Shown: in pieces, positions 33,883 to 41,506 of the stretch
How positions within the stretch are numbered: the first letter of the stretch is position 1
Layout: each line of letters starts with the position of its first letter
Source: Nonomuraea sp. MG754425
Lineage (GTDB): Bacteria; Actinomycetota; Actinomycetes; Streptosporangiales; Streptosporangiaceae
Length of the DNA: 64,000 nt
Assembly: GCF_021699195.1 (NCBI RefSeq)
Contig: NZ_SSXE01000011.1
Span: 1 to 64,000, forward strand
Direction: 5' to 3'
Notes under the pieces: generated by a model
Seen by the model: the letters and a program-made list of their open reading frames with translations, nothing else
Told to the model about the DNA's origin: nothing
Database searches by the model: none
Program-made: the position numbers and the translations under genes

Positions 33883-34935
33883 ATGACGGACACCCGGCTG
33901 ACCGCCCACCATGACGTTTCCACGGCCATGGCCCGCTACGGCGACCGGGAGTTGGCCGATCTGCTGGAGCGCGCGGCCGTGCCGCTCGGAACCGGCATCG
34001 GCGGGACGTCCGCGCGGCTGGAGGTCGGCGGCACCTCGGTCTTCGTCAAACGCGTGCCCCTCACCGAGCCCGAACTGCGCCACCCGCACTCGACGGCCGA
34101 CCTGTTCGGGCTGCCGCCGTTCTGCCAGTACGGCATCGGCTCGCCCGGCTTCGGCGCCTGGCGCGAGCTGGCCGCGCACACGATGACCACCGAGTGGGTG
34201 CTGTCCGGCCGCTGCCCAGGCTTCCCGCTGCTGTATCACTGGCGGGTGCTGCCTGACGCCGAGCCCGCCCCGCTGTACGGAGAGCTGGCCGACATCGATC
34301 GGGCGGTCACGTTCTGGGAGGGCGAGCCCGGCGTGCGCCGCCGCCTTGAGGCGCTGGCCGGGGCTCCGGCGAGCCTGACGCTCTTCCTGGAGCACTTCCC
34401 GTACAACCTGCACCAGTGGCTGGAGGAGCGGGTACGCGCGGGCGACGCCGACCGCGCGTGCGCCCTGGCGGACCAGGGGTTGCGTGCGGCCGTGTCCGTC
34501 ATGAACGCGGGCGGCCTGCTGCACTTCGACGCGCACTTCAAGAACGTCCTCACCGACGGGCGCCGCTGCTACCTGACCGACTTCGGGCAGGCCGTGTCGT
34601 CCCGATTCGACCTGTCGGAGGGGGAACAGCTCTTCTATCGCCGGCACCTGACCTACGACCGCACCTACACGCTGACGTACCTGGTGAACTGGCTGGCCGG
34701 CGCCTTCCACGGCGCCGACTGGCCGGGGCGGCGCGAACTGGTGCGGGACTGGGCGGCGGGAGAGCGGCCGGCCGGCGTGCCCGGCGGGGTCGCGGCCCTG
34801 CTGTCGCGGCACAGCCCGCTGGCCACCGTGCTGAACGACTTCTACCACGAGCTGCAGAGTGAGAGCAGGAAGACGCCGTACCCGCTGGAGGAGATCCGCC
34901 AGGTTGCCGAACGGCACGCCCTGCCGATCGGCTGA
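33883..34935 (+). CDS. Protein-kinase-like-fold phosphotransferase
   Basis: 350 residues from ATG 33883 (a GTG at 33874 is an alternative). N-lobe with SARLEVGGTSVFVKRVPLTE, where the Lys would bind ATP; catalytic loop GLLHFDAHFKNVLTDGRRCY with HFDxHxxN and the metal-binding Asp in LTDFGQAVS. This variant catalytic loop HFDAHFKN is typical of a small actinomycete kinase family without known substrate. Additional helical insertion around WLEERVRAGDADRACALADQ. It closes a run of plus-strand genes and is followed by a hairpin. Confidence 0.75.
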   Translation: MTDTRLTAHHDVSTAMARYGDRELADLLERAAVPLGTGIGGTSARLEVGGTSVFVKRVPLTEPELRHPHSTADLFGLPPFCQYGIGSPGFGAWRELAAHTMTTEWVLSGRCPGFPLLYHWRVLPDAEPAPLYGELADIDRAVTFWEGEPGVRRRLEALAGAPASLTLFLEHFPYNLHQWLEERVRAGDADRACALADQGLRAAVSVMNAGGLLHFDAHFKNVLTDGRRCYLTDFGQAVSSRFDLSEGEQLFYRRHLTYDRTYTLTYLVNWLAGAFHGADWPGRRELVRDWAAGERPAGVPGGVAALLSRHSPLATVLNDFYHELQSESRKTPYPLEEIRQVAERHALPIG

Positions 34936-35010
34936 AGGTCACCTCCCGCTCGGGTGAGACCGTCCTTCCCCTGACCTCCAGGCCATCAGACGGAGGGACG
35001 GAACCGGCGC

Positions 35011-35026
35011 ACGGGCGCAGGCCCGT
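35011..35026. terminator. GC hairpin between convergent genes
   Basis: ACGGGC-GCAG-GCCCGT, a perfect 6-bp stem with a 4-base loop in the 177-bp gap between the kinase-like gene and the converging MFS gene. A second hairpin (CCGC...GCGG) lies at about 35079. Likely terminator for both strands. Confidence 0.5.
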
Positions 35027-35112
35027 ACGTGCGTGACGGCGGATCTCAACCTCGACCCGCGTCCACGGACTCCTGTACCGCGCCCGTGCGGTGCTGCTGG
35101 ATCTTGGCGCGT

Positions 35113-36366
35113 TCACTGTGTCGCGCCGGCCTGGTCGATCGGACGGGGCAGGGGCTCGGCGCCGGTGCGTCTGGAGAGATGCCGGACGCCGGGCACCGTG
35201 AGGGCCCCGAGAGTCGCCAGGATGATCAAGGCTGCCGCGGCGTCGAGCGTCGTGGTGATGCCGATGGCCGCGGCGAGTGGCCCAGCCACGATCTGCCCGA
35301 GCGGAATGGCGGCGTAGGAGCACACGGCTTCGAAGGAATAGACGCGGGCGAGGACCTCCGGGGGAATGTTCTCCTGCAGGGAGACATCCCATGCCACCCC
35401 GAACTGCTCGATCGCCAGACCGCCTACCAGCATCCCGGCCGATAATGCGACGAGGTGCGGTTGGTGCGCGAGCATGAAGACCGGTACGGCTGTGACCGCG
35501 GCGAGCGCCGCGCCGTACCGCAAGGCCCTCTTCGGTTGCCAGTGCGCGGCCAGTACGCCCCCCAGCACGGCGCCCAGCATCTGGGCGGAGGTGACCAGCC
35601 CCCATGCCGTACGTCCGATCGTGTCGTCGGCGATCACCGGGCCGAGCACCTGGACGGCTCCCGACAACACCGCGTTGAGCACCAGGAACTGCAGGCCGAT
35701 CGCGATCACCCAACTGCGGCTGCTGAACTCCCGCCACCCTTGGTACAGCTCGGCGAGCGGTCGGCTGCGCGGCCGGCCCGACGTCGTGGGAGTGCGCACG
35801 CCCGCGAAGCATCCTGCCGTCACCACGAAAGTCGCCGCGTCGATGGCCAACGCCCAGCCGGAGCCGACCGTGGCGACCGCCAGGCCGCCCGCCGACGCAC
35901 CGATGATCATCGCGCTGTACATGCCGGTCCTGACCAGGGCGTTGGCCTCGCGGAGCAGATCAGCCGGAACCGTCTGCGGCATGATCGCCGACGCGGCCGG
36001 CATCGTCGCCGCCGTTGCGGCGCCGTTGATCGCACCCAGGGTGGCGAGCAGCGGGATGGAGGCGAACCCACCGAGCACGCCGACCGCGGCGACCATCTGG
36101 CTGGCCGCCGCGAGCAGCGCGGCGCCCTCCAGGATCAGCCTGCGCGGCAGCCGATCGGCGAGGACCCCTCCGAAGAGCATCAGCGCCACGCTGGCGATCG
36201 CCCGCGTGGCGACCACGAGGCCGAGATCGGCCGCCGAACCGGTCAGATCCAGCACGGCGAAAGCCAGCGCGACCGGGGCCATGCCGTTGCCCAGGTGGTC
36301 GATCGTCCTGGCCGCGGCGAGCCACCGGAAGTTCTTGTGCCGTAAGGGCTGGACCGCGCGGCTCAC
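35113..36366 (-). CDS. MFS transporter (drug:H+ antiporter type)
   Basis: 417 residues starting with GTG 36366, which overlaps the upstream stop codon (GTGA). About twelve membrane segments; loop 2-3 motif FGGVLADRLPRRLILEGAAL and TVPADLLREANALVRTGMYS are typical of the enterobactin-exporter/MefA-like branch. The central loop RTPTTSGRPRSRPLAELYQG separates the halves. Likely exports a drug or siderophore-like compound. It is translationally coupled to the ArsR-like regulator gene upstream, which should control it. Confidence 0.9.
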   Translation of the reverse strand: MSRAVQPLRHKNFRWLAAARTIDHLGNGMAPVALAFAVLDLTGSAADLGLVVATRAIASVALMLFGGVLADRLPRRLILEGAALLAAASQMVAAVGVLGGFASIPLLATLGAINGAATAATMPAASAIMPQTVPADLLREANALVRTGMYSAMIIGASAGGLAVATVGSGWALAIDAATFVVTAGCFAGVRTPTTSGRPRSRPLAELYQGWREFSSRSWVIAIGLQFLVLNAVLSGAVQVLGPVIADDTIGRTAWGLVTSAQMLGAVLGGVLAAHWQPKRALRYGAALAAVTAVPVFMLAHQPHLVALSAGMLVGGLAIEQFGVAWDVSLQENIPPEVLARVYSFEAVCSYAAIPLGQIVAGPLAAAIGITTTLDAAAALIILATLGALTVPGVRHLSRRTGAEPLPRPIDQAGATQ

Positions 36367-36878
36367 TGCTCGTTCATCTCGAACAGGGCCATGGTGGTGC
36401 TGGTGCGGATCGTCCCCGACGCGTGCGGCGGCATGGCTCCGGCGTGCAGTCGGCGGGCGAGTTCGAGCGCCGCCGTCCGGATCTCCGACCACAACTCCGG
36501 CGTGACCCACAGGTCGGCGTCGACGACCGCGTTCTTCGACCCCGGTTTGAAGCTGTCGGCTCGCCGGCGCAGTTCGGTGCTGAGCGCGGCGGCCATCAGC
36601 ACCTGCTCCTCGCCGATCGTCATGGGCATGTTGGCCCCACTGGACGGGTCGTGGCCGTAACGCTTGGCCTTGCCCCCTCGCACCGAAACCTCTTCCATCA
36701 CCTCGACCAGCCCTGCCTGGCGGAGCATGCGCAGGTGGTAGCTCACGTTGGCTTGCGTGTCGCCCAGTTCGCGGGCGAGTTCCGCGGCGCTCATGCTGGT
36801 GCCGGTCAGCAGCGACAGGATCCGTAGTCGAAGCGGATGGGCGAAGGCGCGCAGACGTGCGGTGTCAGAGTCGTGCAT
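36363..36878 (-). CDS. ArsR-like winged-helix regulator of the MFS gene
   Basis: 171 residues from ATG 36878. DNA-binding part: LRAFAHPLRLRILSLLTGTS, MSAAELARELGDTQANVSYH, LRMLRQAGLVEVMEEVSVRG. The C-terminal 90 residues (MTIGEEQVLMAAALSTELRR, VTPELWSEIRTAALELARRL) are a helical ligand or dimerisation domain typical of regulators paired with MFS exporters. It overlaps the MFS gene by four bases and lies 112 bases behind the MarR gene, on the same strand. Confidence 0.88.
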   Translation of the reverse strand: MHDSDTARLRAFAHPLRLRILSLLTGTSMSAAELARELGDTQANVSYHLRMLRQAGLVEVMEEVSVRGGKAKRYGHDPSSGANMPMTIGEEQVLMAAALSTELRRRADSFKPGSKNAVVDADLWVTPELWSEIRTAALELARRLHAGAMPPHASGTIRTSTTMALFEMNEQ

Positions 36879-36990
36879 GCCGGCATTGTTCACCACCTGA
36901 TACGGAAAGCGCAAACATGTCTTTGGGAGTCAGGGCGGGCACCGGTCCGAGCCGATCGAGCAGCAGCCCAGGTGCAGCACCCCCGAAGGG

Positions 36991-37434
36991 TCAGCCGTTC
37001 GGCTCCCGTGTTCCGTTGAGGGCCTTGCGGAGCAGGGTGGCCAGTTGGTCCCGTTCGCGGGCGCTGAGGTTGGCGGTGGCGGACCGGGCGAACTCGAAGG
37101 ACACCTCGAAGGCGGCGTAGAGGGCGGCTCCATCGGCGGTCCGGACGATCTGCCGGGAGCGGCCGTCGTCGGGGTGAGGCCGACGGTGGACGAGATCGCG
37201 CGCCTCGAGCCTGCGGATGATCTGGGTGACATTGGACGCGTCGCAGCCGAGTTCGTCGGCCAGTTCCCGCATCCCGATCTGCCGGGTGAGCCGCCCGAGC
37301 ACACAGGCCTGCGCCACGCTCAGCCCGTGCTCCAGGGCGGCCGTTTCGTATGCGCGGTCGTAGGCGTCGACGAAGTCGAACATCGCCCGCTCGGCATCGG
37401 TCGATGCGGCGACGGGCCCCGAAGGTGCAGCCAT
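36991..37434 (-). CDS. MarR-family regulator
   Basis: 147 residues from ATG 37434. Winged helix: LEHGLSVAQACVLGRLTRQI, GMRELADELGCDASNVTQII, RRLEARDLVHRRPHPDDGRS, with the wing DDGRSRQIVRT. C-terminal dimer helices LSARERDQLATLLRKAL. It was divergent from the oxidoreductase operon at 39480, but a group II intron now lies immediately upstream of its start codon, separating it from its own promoter and operators by 1.95 kb. Expression therefore depends on transcription through and splicing of the intron, which is on the same strand. Confidence 0.9.
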   Translation of the reverse strand: MAAPSGPVAASTDAERAMFDFVDAYDRAYETAALEHGLSVAQACVLGRLTRQIGMRELADELGCDASNVTQIIRRLEARDLVHRRPHPDDGRSRQIVRTADGAALYAAFEVSFEFARSATANLSARERDQLATLLRKALNGTREPNG

Positions 37435-37483
37435 TGGTAGTCAGGGGCGCGGTGCCCGTAGGCCCGTTTCCCCATCCCCCTTT

Positions 37484-37518
37484 CAATTCCGTGCGTGCGG
37501 TTTTCCCGCACACGGCTT
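37484..37518 (-). ncRNA. Group II intron domain V
   Basis: On the minus strand: CCGUG UGCGG GAAAA CCGCA CG CACGG. Lower helix CCGUG/CACGG, a two-base CG bulge, upper helix UGCGG/CCGCA and a GAAAA loop, preceded by AAG for the catalytic AGC triad. This is the diagnostic ribozyme core; all pairs are intact, so splicing competence is plausible. Confidence 0.8.
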
Positions 37519-37540
37519 ACCGATGATCTTCTCGACGTGG

Positions 37541-39013
37541 TTACGCCGTCTTCGGATAGCGGACGGTTCCGCGTAGGCGGAGCAGGCCATGCCCTTCAAA
37601 CCACTCACGAGTCCATGCCTGGTGTTGACCCGCCCGCAGATTGCGACCCCGCTTCTTGATCATCAAGCGGCGCAGCATCCACACCACGTAGTCATCCACC
37701 TGACCGAACTTTCTGGCGGCATTCCCGGTGCGAAAGTAGTTGCCCCAGCCGCGCAGGACCGGATTGAGATCCGCGATGATCACCCGGATATCCGTTCCCG
37801 ACCGGCGGCGACCCGTCCGCGTCCGGACCTTCTCACGCAAGCGGTTCATCGCCTGCGCCGAGGGCCAGCGATGCAGGTAGAAGCGGACCACGCCGTACTT
37901 CTCCCACATCCGGCCCGAAAAACGAGCCCGGAAGTGACAGCCCAGGAAGTCGAAACCTTCCCGGCCTTCCCTGAGGTCAACAACCTTCGACTTGCCGTGA
38001 TGCAGCCTCAACCCCAGCGACGTGAGGACCCCCTCTACCACCGCGAGCGCGGCGTGGGCCTGGGCGGCCGACCGGCAACAGACGACACCGTCGTCCGCGT
38101 ACCGCACCAGCACCCCCACCCCCCGCCTGCTCAGCTCGGCATCGAGAAGATGCAGGTAGATATTGGACAACAAAGGCGAAATCACTCCGCCCTGAGGAGT
38201 GCCCGCGACCGTCCGCGCGACTTCCCCATCCGCCATCACCCCCGCCTGAAGCCACAAGCGGATCAACTTGAGAACCCGGCGATCCGACACCCGCCGCCCC
38301 ACCTCGGCAAGCAACCGGCCATGGTCGATCTCGGCGAAGAAGCTGGCGATGTCGAACTCGGCGACATGGGTGTGGCCATCGATGAACCGTTTACGGATCA
38401 TCTCCTTGGCCTGCAACGCCGACCGTTTCGGCCGGAACCCGTAGGAGACCTCCAAGAAGTCCGCCTCGAAAATGGGCTCCAGTACGAGCTTGGCCGCCGC
38501 CTGCGCCACCCGGTCACGAATCGTCGGTATCCCCAAGGGCCGCTTGCCACCTGAGGACTTGGCAATGTCCACGCGCCTGGCCGGCGCGGGACGGTACACA
38601 CCTGCCCGGAGATCGTCTTGGAGTTCGGCGAGCATCCGCCCGACCCCGTACTCCTCCACGTGCGCCAGGGTGATCCGATCCACCCCGGCCGCTCCCCGAT
38701 TCCTCCGGACTCGCTCCCACGCCTCCCACAGGACGTCACCCCGGTGGATACGGTCATACAGGGCGTGGAAACGCCGCTCCTCAGACTGCTTGGCCGCAGT
38801 CCATAGCCCGCGTTGAAGTTTTCGCACTTTGGCGATGGACGCTCGCCCATCGGGGTGGTTGGACCGGGTCACCCCGGCCATGCCCTCGCGCTTACCCTCG
38901 CCGCGAACATGATCAAAGCGAGGGTCCTTCCCTCCCGGCGCGTTATGGTGCACGCCGATCAGCGGTACTACGACCCCCTCGGACTCCCGCTGCCCTCCGA
39001 GCGACTTCACCAT
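37541..39013 (-). CDS. ltrA: Group II intron reverse transcriptase/maturase
   Basis: 490 residues if starting at ATG 39013 (MVKSLGGQRESEGVVVPL), the family's usual start; a shorter start at 38881 is possible. RT domains: RFHALYDRIHRGDVLWEAWE (RT0), RPLGIPTIRDRVAQAAAKLV, EVSYGFRPKRSALQAKEMIR, EFDIASFFAEIDHGRLLAEV, GTPQGGVISPLLSNIYLHLL, the catalytic RYADDGVVCC with YADD, and GFDFLGCHFRARFSG. The maturase (X) domain covers residues about 380-490 with LNPVLRGWGNYFRTGNAARK and IKKRGRNLRAGQHQAWTREW. No endonuclease domain is seen. All catalytic residues are intact. Confidence 0.92.
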   Translation of the reverse strand: MVKSLGGQRESEGVVVPLIGVHHNAPGGKDPRFDHVRGEGKREGMAGVTRSNHPDGRASIAKVRKLQRGLWTAAKQSEERRFHALYDRIHRGDVLWEAWERVRRNRGAAGVDRITLAHVEEYGVGRMLAELQDDLRAGVYRPAPARRVDIAKSSGGKRPLGIPTIRDRVAQAAAKLVLEPIFEADFLEVSYGFRPKRSALQAKEMIRKRFIDGHTHVAEFDIASFFAEIDHGRLLAEVGRRVSDRRVLKLIRLWLQAGVMADGEVARTVAGTPQGGVISPLLSNIYLHLLDAELSRRGVGVLVRYADDGVVCCRSAAQAHAALAVVEGVLTSLGLRLHHGKSKVVDLREGREGFDFLGCHFRARFSGRMWEKYGVVRFYLHRWPSAQAMNRLREKVRTRTGRRRSGTDIRVIIADLNPVLRGWGNYFRTGNAARKFGQVDDYVVWMLRRLMIKKRGRNLRAGQHQAWTREWFEGHGLLRLRGTVRYPKTA

Positions 39014-39406
39014 CGGCTTATACGCCCGGTCTCTTGCCCGACGAAAGGCGTGGTCAGACGGGTCTCTCCTGTTCCGGCCCAGACCATGCACACGTGCCAT
39101 CCTCCGTACCCCGGGAGAACCTGGCGGGCTGACCCTGGAACAAGGCCCACCGGACATGGCCTTCGCCGTGACATGAGCGGCTCGGCTTCTCCGTTGTGAA
39201 TCTGACGAGGCTGCAAGGTTCGCCTAACGCTACGGCCCGCGTGCTCGCTCCCTCCAAAGAGGCTCTCGACACCCCGCTCAGCCCGCCATGTCTCCACGAC
39301 GGACCGGGGCCTGCTACCGGGCGCTCCAGTGCCTACCCGGACGGGACTTTCACCCGTGGGCCTGGACCAGCTTCCAGGACGCAACATGGCGCCGATTCTA
39401 CCAAGA

Positions 39407-39423
39407 ACTTGATGAACTCAAGT
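39407..39423. promoter_or_regulatory. MarR-type operator, copy 1
   Basis: ACTTGA-TGAAC-TCAAGT: perfect 6-base arms with a 5-base spacer, 17 bp in all, between the intron's 5' end and the oxidoreductase start. Its centre is 37 bp from copy 2. Likely binding site for the MarR protein encoded on the far side of the intron. Confidence 0.65.
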
Positions 39424-39443
39424 ATATGTGCCAAGGTGTAGAT

Positions 39444-39460
39444 GCTTGATTGGCTCAAGT
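39444..39460. promoter_or_regulatory. MarR-type operator, copy 2
   Basis: GCTTGA-TTGGC-TCAAGT: the same arms and spacer as copy 1 with one mismatch in the outermost pair, 19 bases upstream of the oxidoreductase start codon and overlapping where its promoter or leader must be. Confidence 0.65.
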
Positions 39461-39479
39461 ATCTACGGGAGGTATTCCG

Positions 39480-40511
39480 ATGACGGTCACCAGCAAGGGA
39501 CGAGCCCGGGAATGGCACCTGGCGCGACGGCCGCAAGGGCAGGTCTCGGCCGACGACTTCGCGCTGGTCGAAACCCAGATTCCCGAACTGCGGCCCGGCC
39601 AGGTCCTGGTCCGTAACACGCACCTGTCGGTGGACCCGTACATGCGTGGCCGGATGGACGACCGCCCGTCCTACATCCCGCCCTTCCCGCTGCGGGCGCC
39701 GCTGGAAGGGGGAGCGATCGGCGTGGTCGTCGAGTCCCGTGCGGACGGGGTCAAGCCGGGCCAGGTGGTCGAGCACTTCCTCGGCCTGCGTGAGGCCACC
39801 GTGATCGACGCGGCCGGGATCGTACCGATCGACACCGACGATCTGCCCGCCGAAACCCATCTCGGCGTGCTCGGCGCGACGGGCCTGACCGCATGGCTGG
39901 GCATCACCCAAGTGGCGTCGGTGCGCTCCGGCGACACGGTGTTCGTCACGGGAGCGGCCGGGGCGGTCGGGAGCATCGCCGGTCAGATCGCCCGGCTGCG
40001 GGGGGCCAAGCGGGTGATCGGCAGTGCGGGATCGTCCGCCAAGGTGCGCCATCTGGTCGACGACCTCGGTTTCGACACCGCCTTCGACCATCACGACGGT
40101 GCGGCTGGTGCGCGCCTCGCACAGGCCGCCCCGGACGGCATCGACGTGGTCTTCGACAACGTCGGCGGCGCCCAGTTGGAGGCCGCGATCGACCATCTCC
40201 GGGTCGGCGCCCGGCTGGCCCTGTGCGGGATGGCCAGCCAGTACGACGGCCGGGAGCCGCACGGCCTGCGGAACCTCTACCAGTTGGTCACCAAGCGGGC
40301 GACCGCGCGCGGCTTCCTGGTCACCGACCACCAGGACCAGATGCCCGCCTTCCGCGCCGAGGTGGGTTCCTGGGTACGCTCGGGCGAGATCGTCCACCGG
40401 CAGACGGTCCTGGACGGCATCGAACGGATACCCGAAGCCCTGCTGGGCCTGCTGCACAGCGGAGCGCCCACGATCGGCAAGGCCGTCGTCCGGCTCCAGG
40501 AGCAGGCATGA
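39480..40511 (+). CDS. Zinc-independent NADP-dependent oxidoreductase (CurA/PTGR-like)
   Basis: 343 residues from ATG 39480 with GGGAGG upstream. Family signature NTHLSVDPYMRGRMDDR near the N-terminus, VLGATGLTAWLGITQVASVR and the Rossmann motif FVTGAAGAVGSIAGQIARLR, FDNVGGAQLEAAIDHLRVGA. This leukotriene B4 12-hydroxydehydrogenase/CurA type reduces activated double bonds with NADPH. First gene of an operon with the NmrA-like gene (ATGA overlap). Regulation by the nearby MarR through two operators is inferred; induction by an electrophile would suit such an enzyme. Confidence 0.92.
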   Translation: MTVTSKGRAREWHLARRPQGQVSADDFALVETQIPELRPGQVLVRNTHLSVDPYMRGRMDDRPSYIPPFPLRAPLEGGAIGVVVESRADGVKPGQVVEHFLGLREATVIDAAGIVPIDTDDLPAETHLGVLGATGLTAWLGITQVASVRSGDTVFVTGAAGAVGSIAGQIARLRGAKRVIGSAGSSAKVRHLVDDLGFDTAFDHHDGAAGARLAQAAPDGIDVVFDNVGGAQLEAAIDHLRVGARLALCGMASQYDGREPHGLRNLYQLVTKRATARGFLVTDHQDQMPAFRAEVGSWVRSGEIVHRQTVLDGIERIPEALLGLLHSGAPTIGKAVVRLQEQA

Positions 40512-41362
40512 CCCGCACAGTGCTGGTGACCGGAGCCCGAGGCAAGACAGGACGCGAGGTGGCCGCCCGGCTACGCCGCTCCGGCATCCTCGTCCACGCC
40601 GGGTCGTCGCAGCCCGCCAGGACGCCGGACACCGGAACCCATCCGGTCCGTTTCGACTGGGACGACCAGGCGACCTGGCGCGCGGCGGTCGCCGCCGTGG
40701 ACGCGATCTACCTGATGCGCCCCGACCGTCCCGACGCCCCCGGACTCGTCGCCGAGCTGGTCGAGGTGAACCCGGACGCGCATGTCGTCCTGCTGTCAGA
40801 GCAGGGGGCCGAGACCCTCTCACCGGACCACTGGGCGCGCCGGGTCGAGGACGCGGTCGTCACTCGGGCCGCTTCCTGGACCCTGCTCCGTCCGTCCTGG
40901 TTCCACCAGGTCCTGACCGACCCTCGGTTCTACCGCGACGCCATCCGGGACGACCGCGTCCTGAGCCTGCCCTCGGGCGGCGCCCCGATCGCGTGGGTGG
41001 ACGCACGCGACATCGCCGACGTCGCCGTGGCCGCGCTGCGCGCGCCGGAGGATCACCACGGCCGGGCGCACACGATCACCGGTCCGGACGCGGTTCCGGT
41101 CGCGAACGTCGCGCAGGAGCTCTCCGCGCGTCTCGGCCACCGGATCCGCGCCGAGGACCCGCCCCCGCGCGAAACCCTCGACGGCCTCGACCCCTGGATG
41201 GCGGGCATTCTCGACGACCTCTACCACCGCGTCCGGCACGGCGGTTTCAGCGAGCTCTCCCCCGCCGTGAAGCGGATCACCGGGCGCGAGCCCACCTCGA
41301 TGGGCGAGTTCATCGACGCCCACCTCGACCAATGGAGGAGAAGCCCGATGCCGGCCCCGTAG
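40508..41362 (+). CDS. NmrA-like NAD(P)-binding Rossmann protein
   Basis: 284 residues. N-terminal VLVTGARGKTGREVAARLRR is the GxxGxxG nucleotide-binding motif, followed by AGSSQPARTPDTG, DAIYLMRPDRPDAPGLVAEL, and VVLLSEQGAETLSPDHWARR. The SDR catalytic YxxxK is not conserved, as usual for the NmrA/QOR2 subgroup that acts as redox sensor or reductase. C-terminal substrate domain of mixed helices (WMAGILDDLYHRVRHGGFSE). Overlaps the previous gene by four bases and so shares its MarR control. Confidence 0.88.
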   Translation: MTRTVLVTGARGKTGREVAARLRRSGILVHAGSSQPARTPDTGTHPVRFDWDDQATWRAAVAAVDAIYLMRPDRPDAPGLVAELVEVNPDAHVVLLSEQGAETLSPDHWARRVEDAVVTRAASWTLLRPSWFHQVLTDPRFYRDAIRDDRVLSLPSGGAPIAWVDARDIADVAVAALRAPEDHHGRAHTITGPDAVPVANVAQELSARLGHRIRAEDPPPRETLDGLDPWMAGILDDLYHRVRHGGFSELSPAVKRITGREPTSMGEFIDAHLDQWRRSPMPAP

Positions 41363-41506
41363 CCGCGTACCGGCACCTCCCTTCCAGGAAGCTCGGCAGC
41401 CGAGACAGCACGCCATCGCGATCGCGGCGGCCGTCAACGCCGACGGCGCCGCCCGCGCCCACCCCGACCCTCCGCGGATCGCGTCGTCGGGGCGAGGCTG
41501 GATATC

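Larger units (their letters stand above)
37437..39385 (-). mobile_element. Group II intron, apparently complete
   Basis: About 1.95 kb. The 5' end, read on the minus strand, is GTTGCGTCCTGGAAGCTGG (boundary at about 39385; a slight departure from the GUGYG consensus), followed by the domain I sequence with GGTGAAAGTCCCG. The intron-encoded protein lies in domain IV. Domain V is a canonical hairpin at 37484-37518, and the 3' end CCCCTGACTAC follows domain VI. Exon sequence resumes with CA before the marR ATG. Orientation is the same as marR, so the intron could be spliced out of that transcript. Boundaries are inferred from motifs and may shift by a base or two. Confidence 0.8.
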
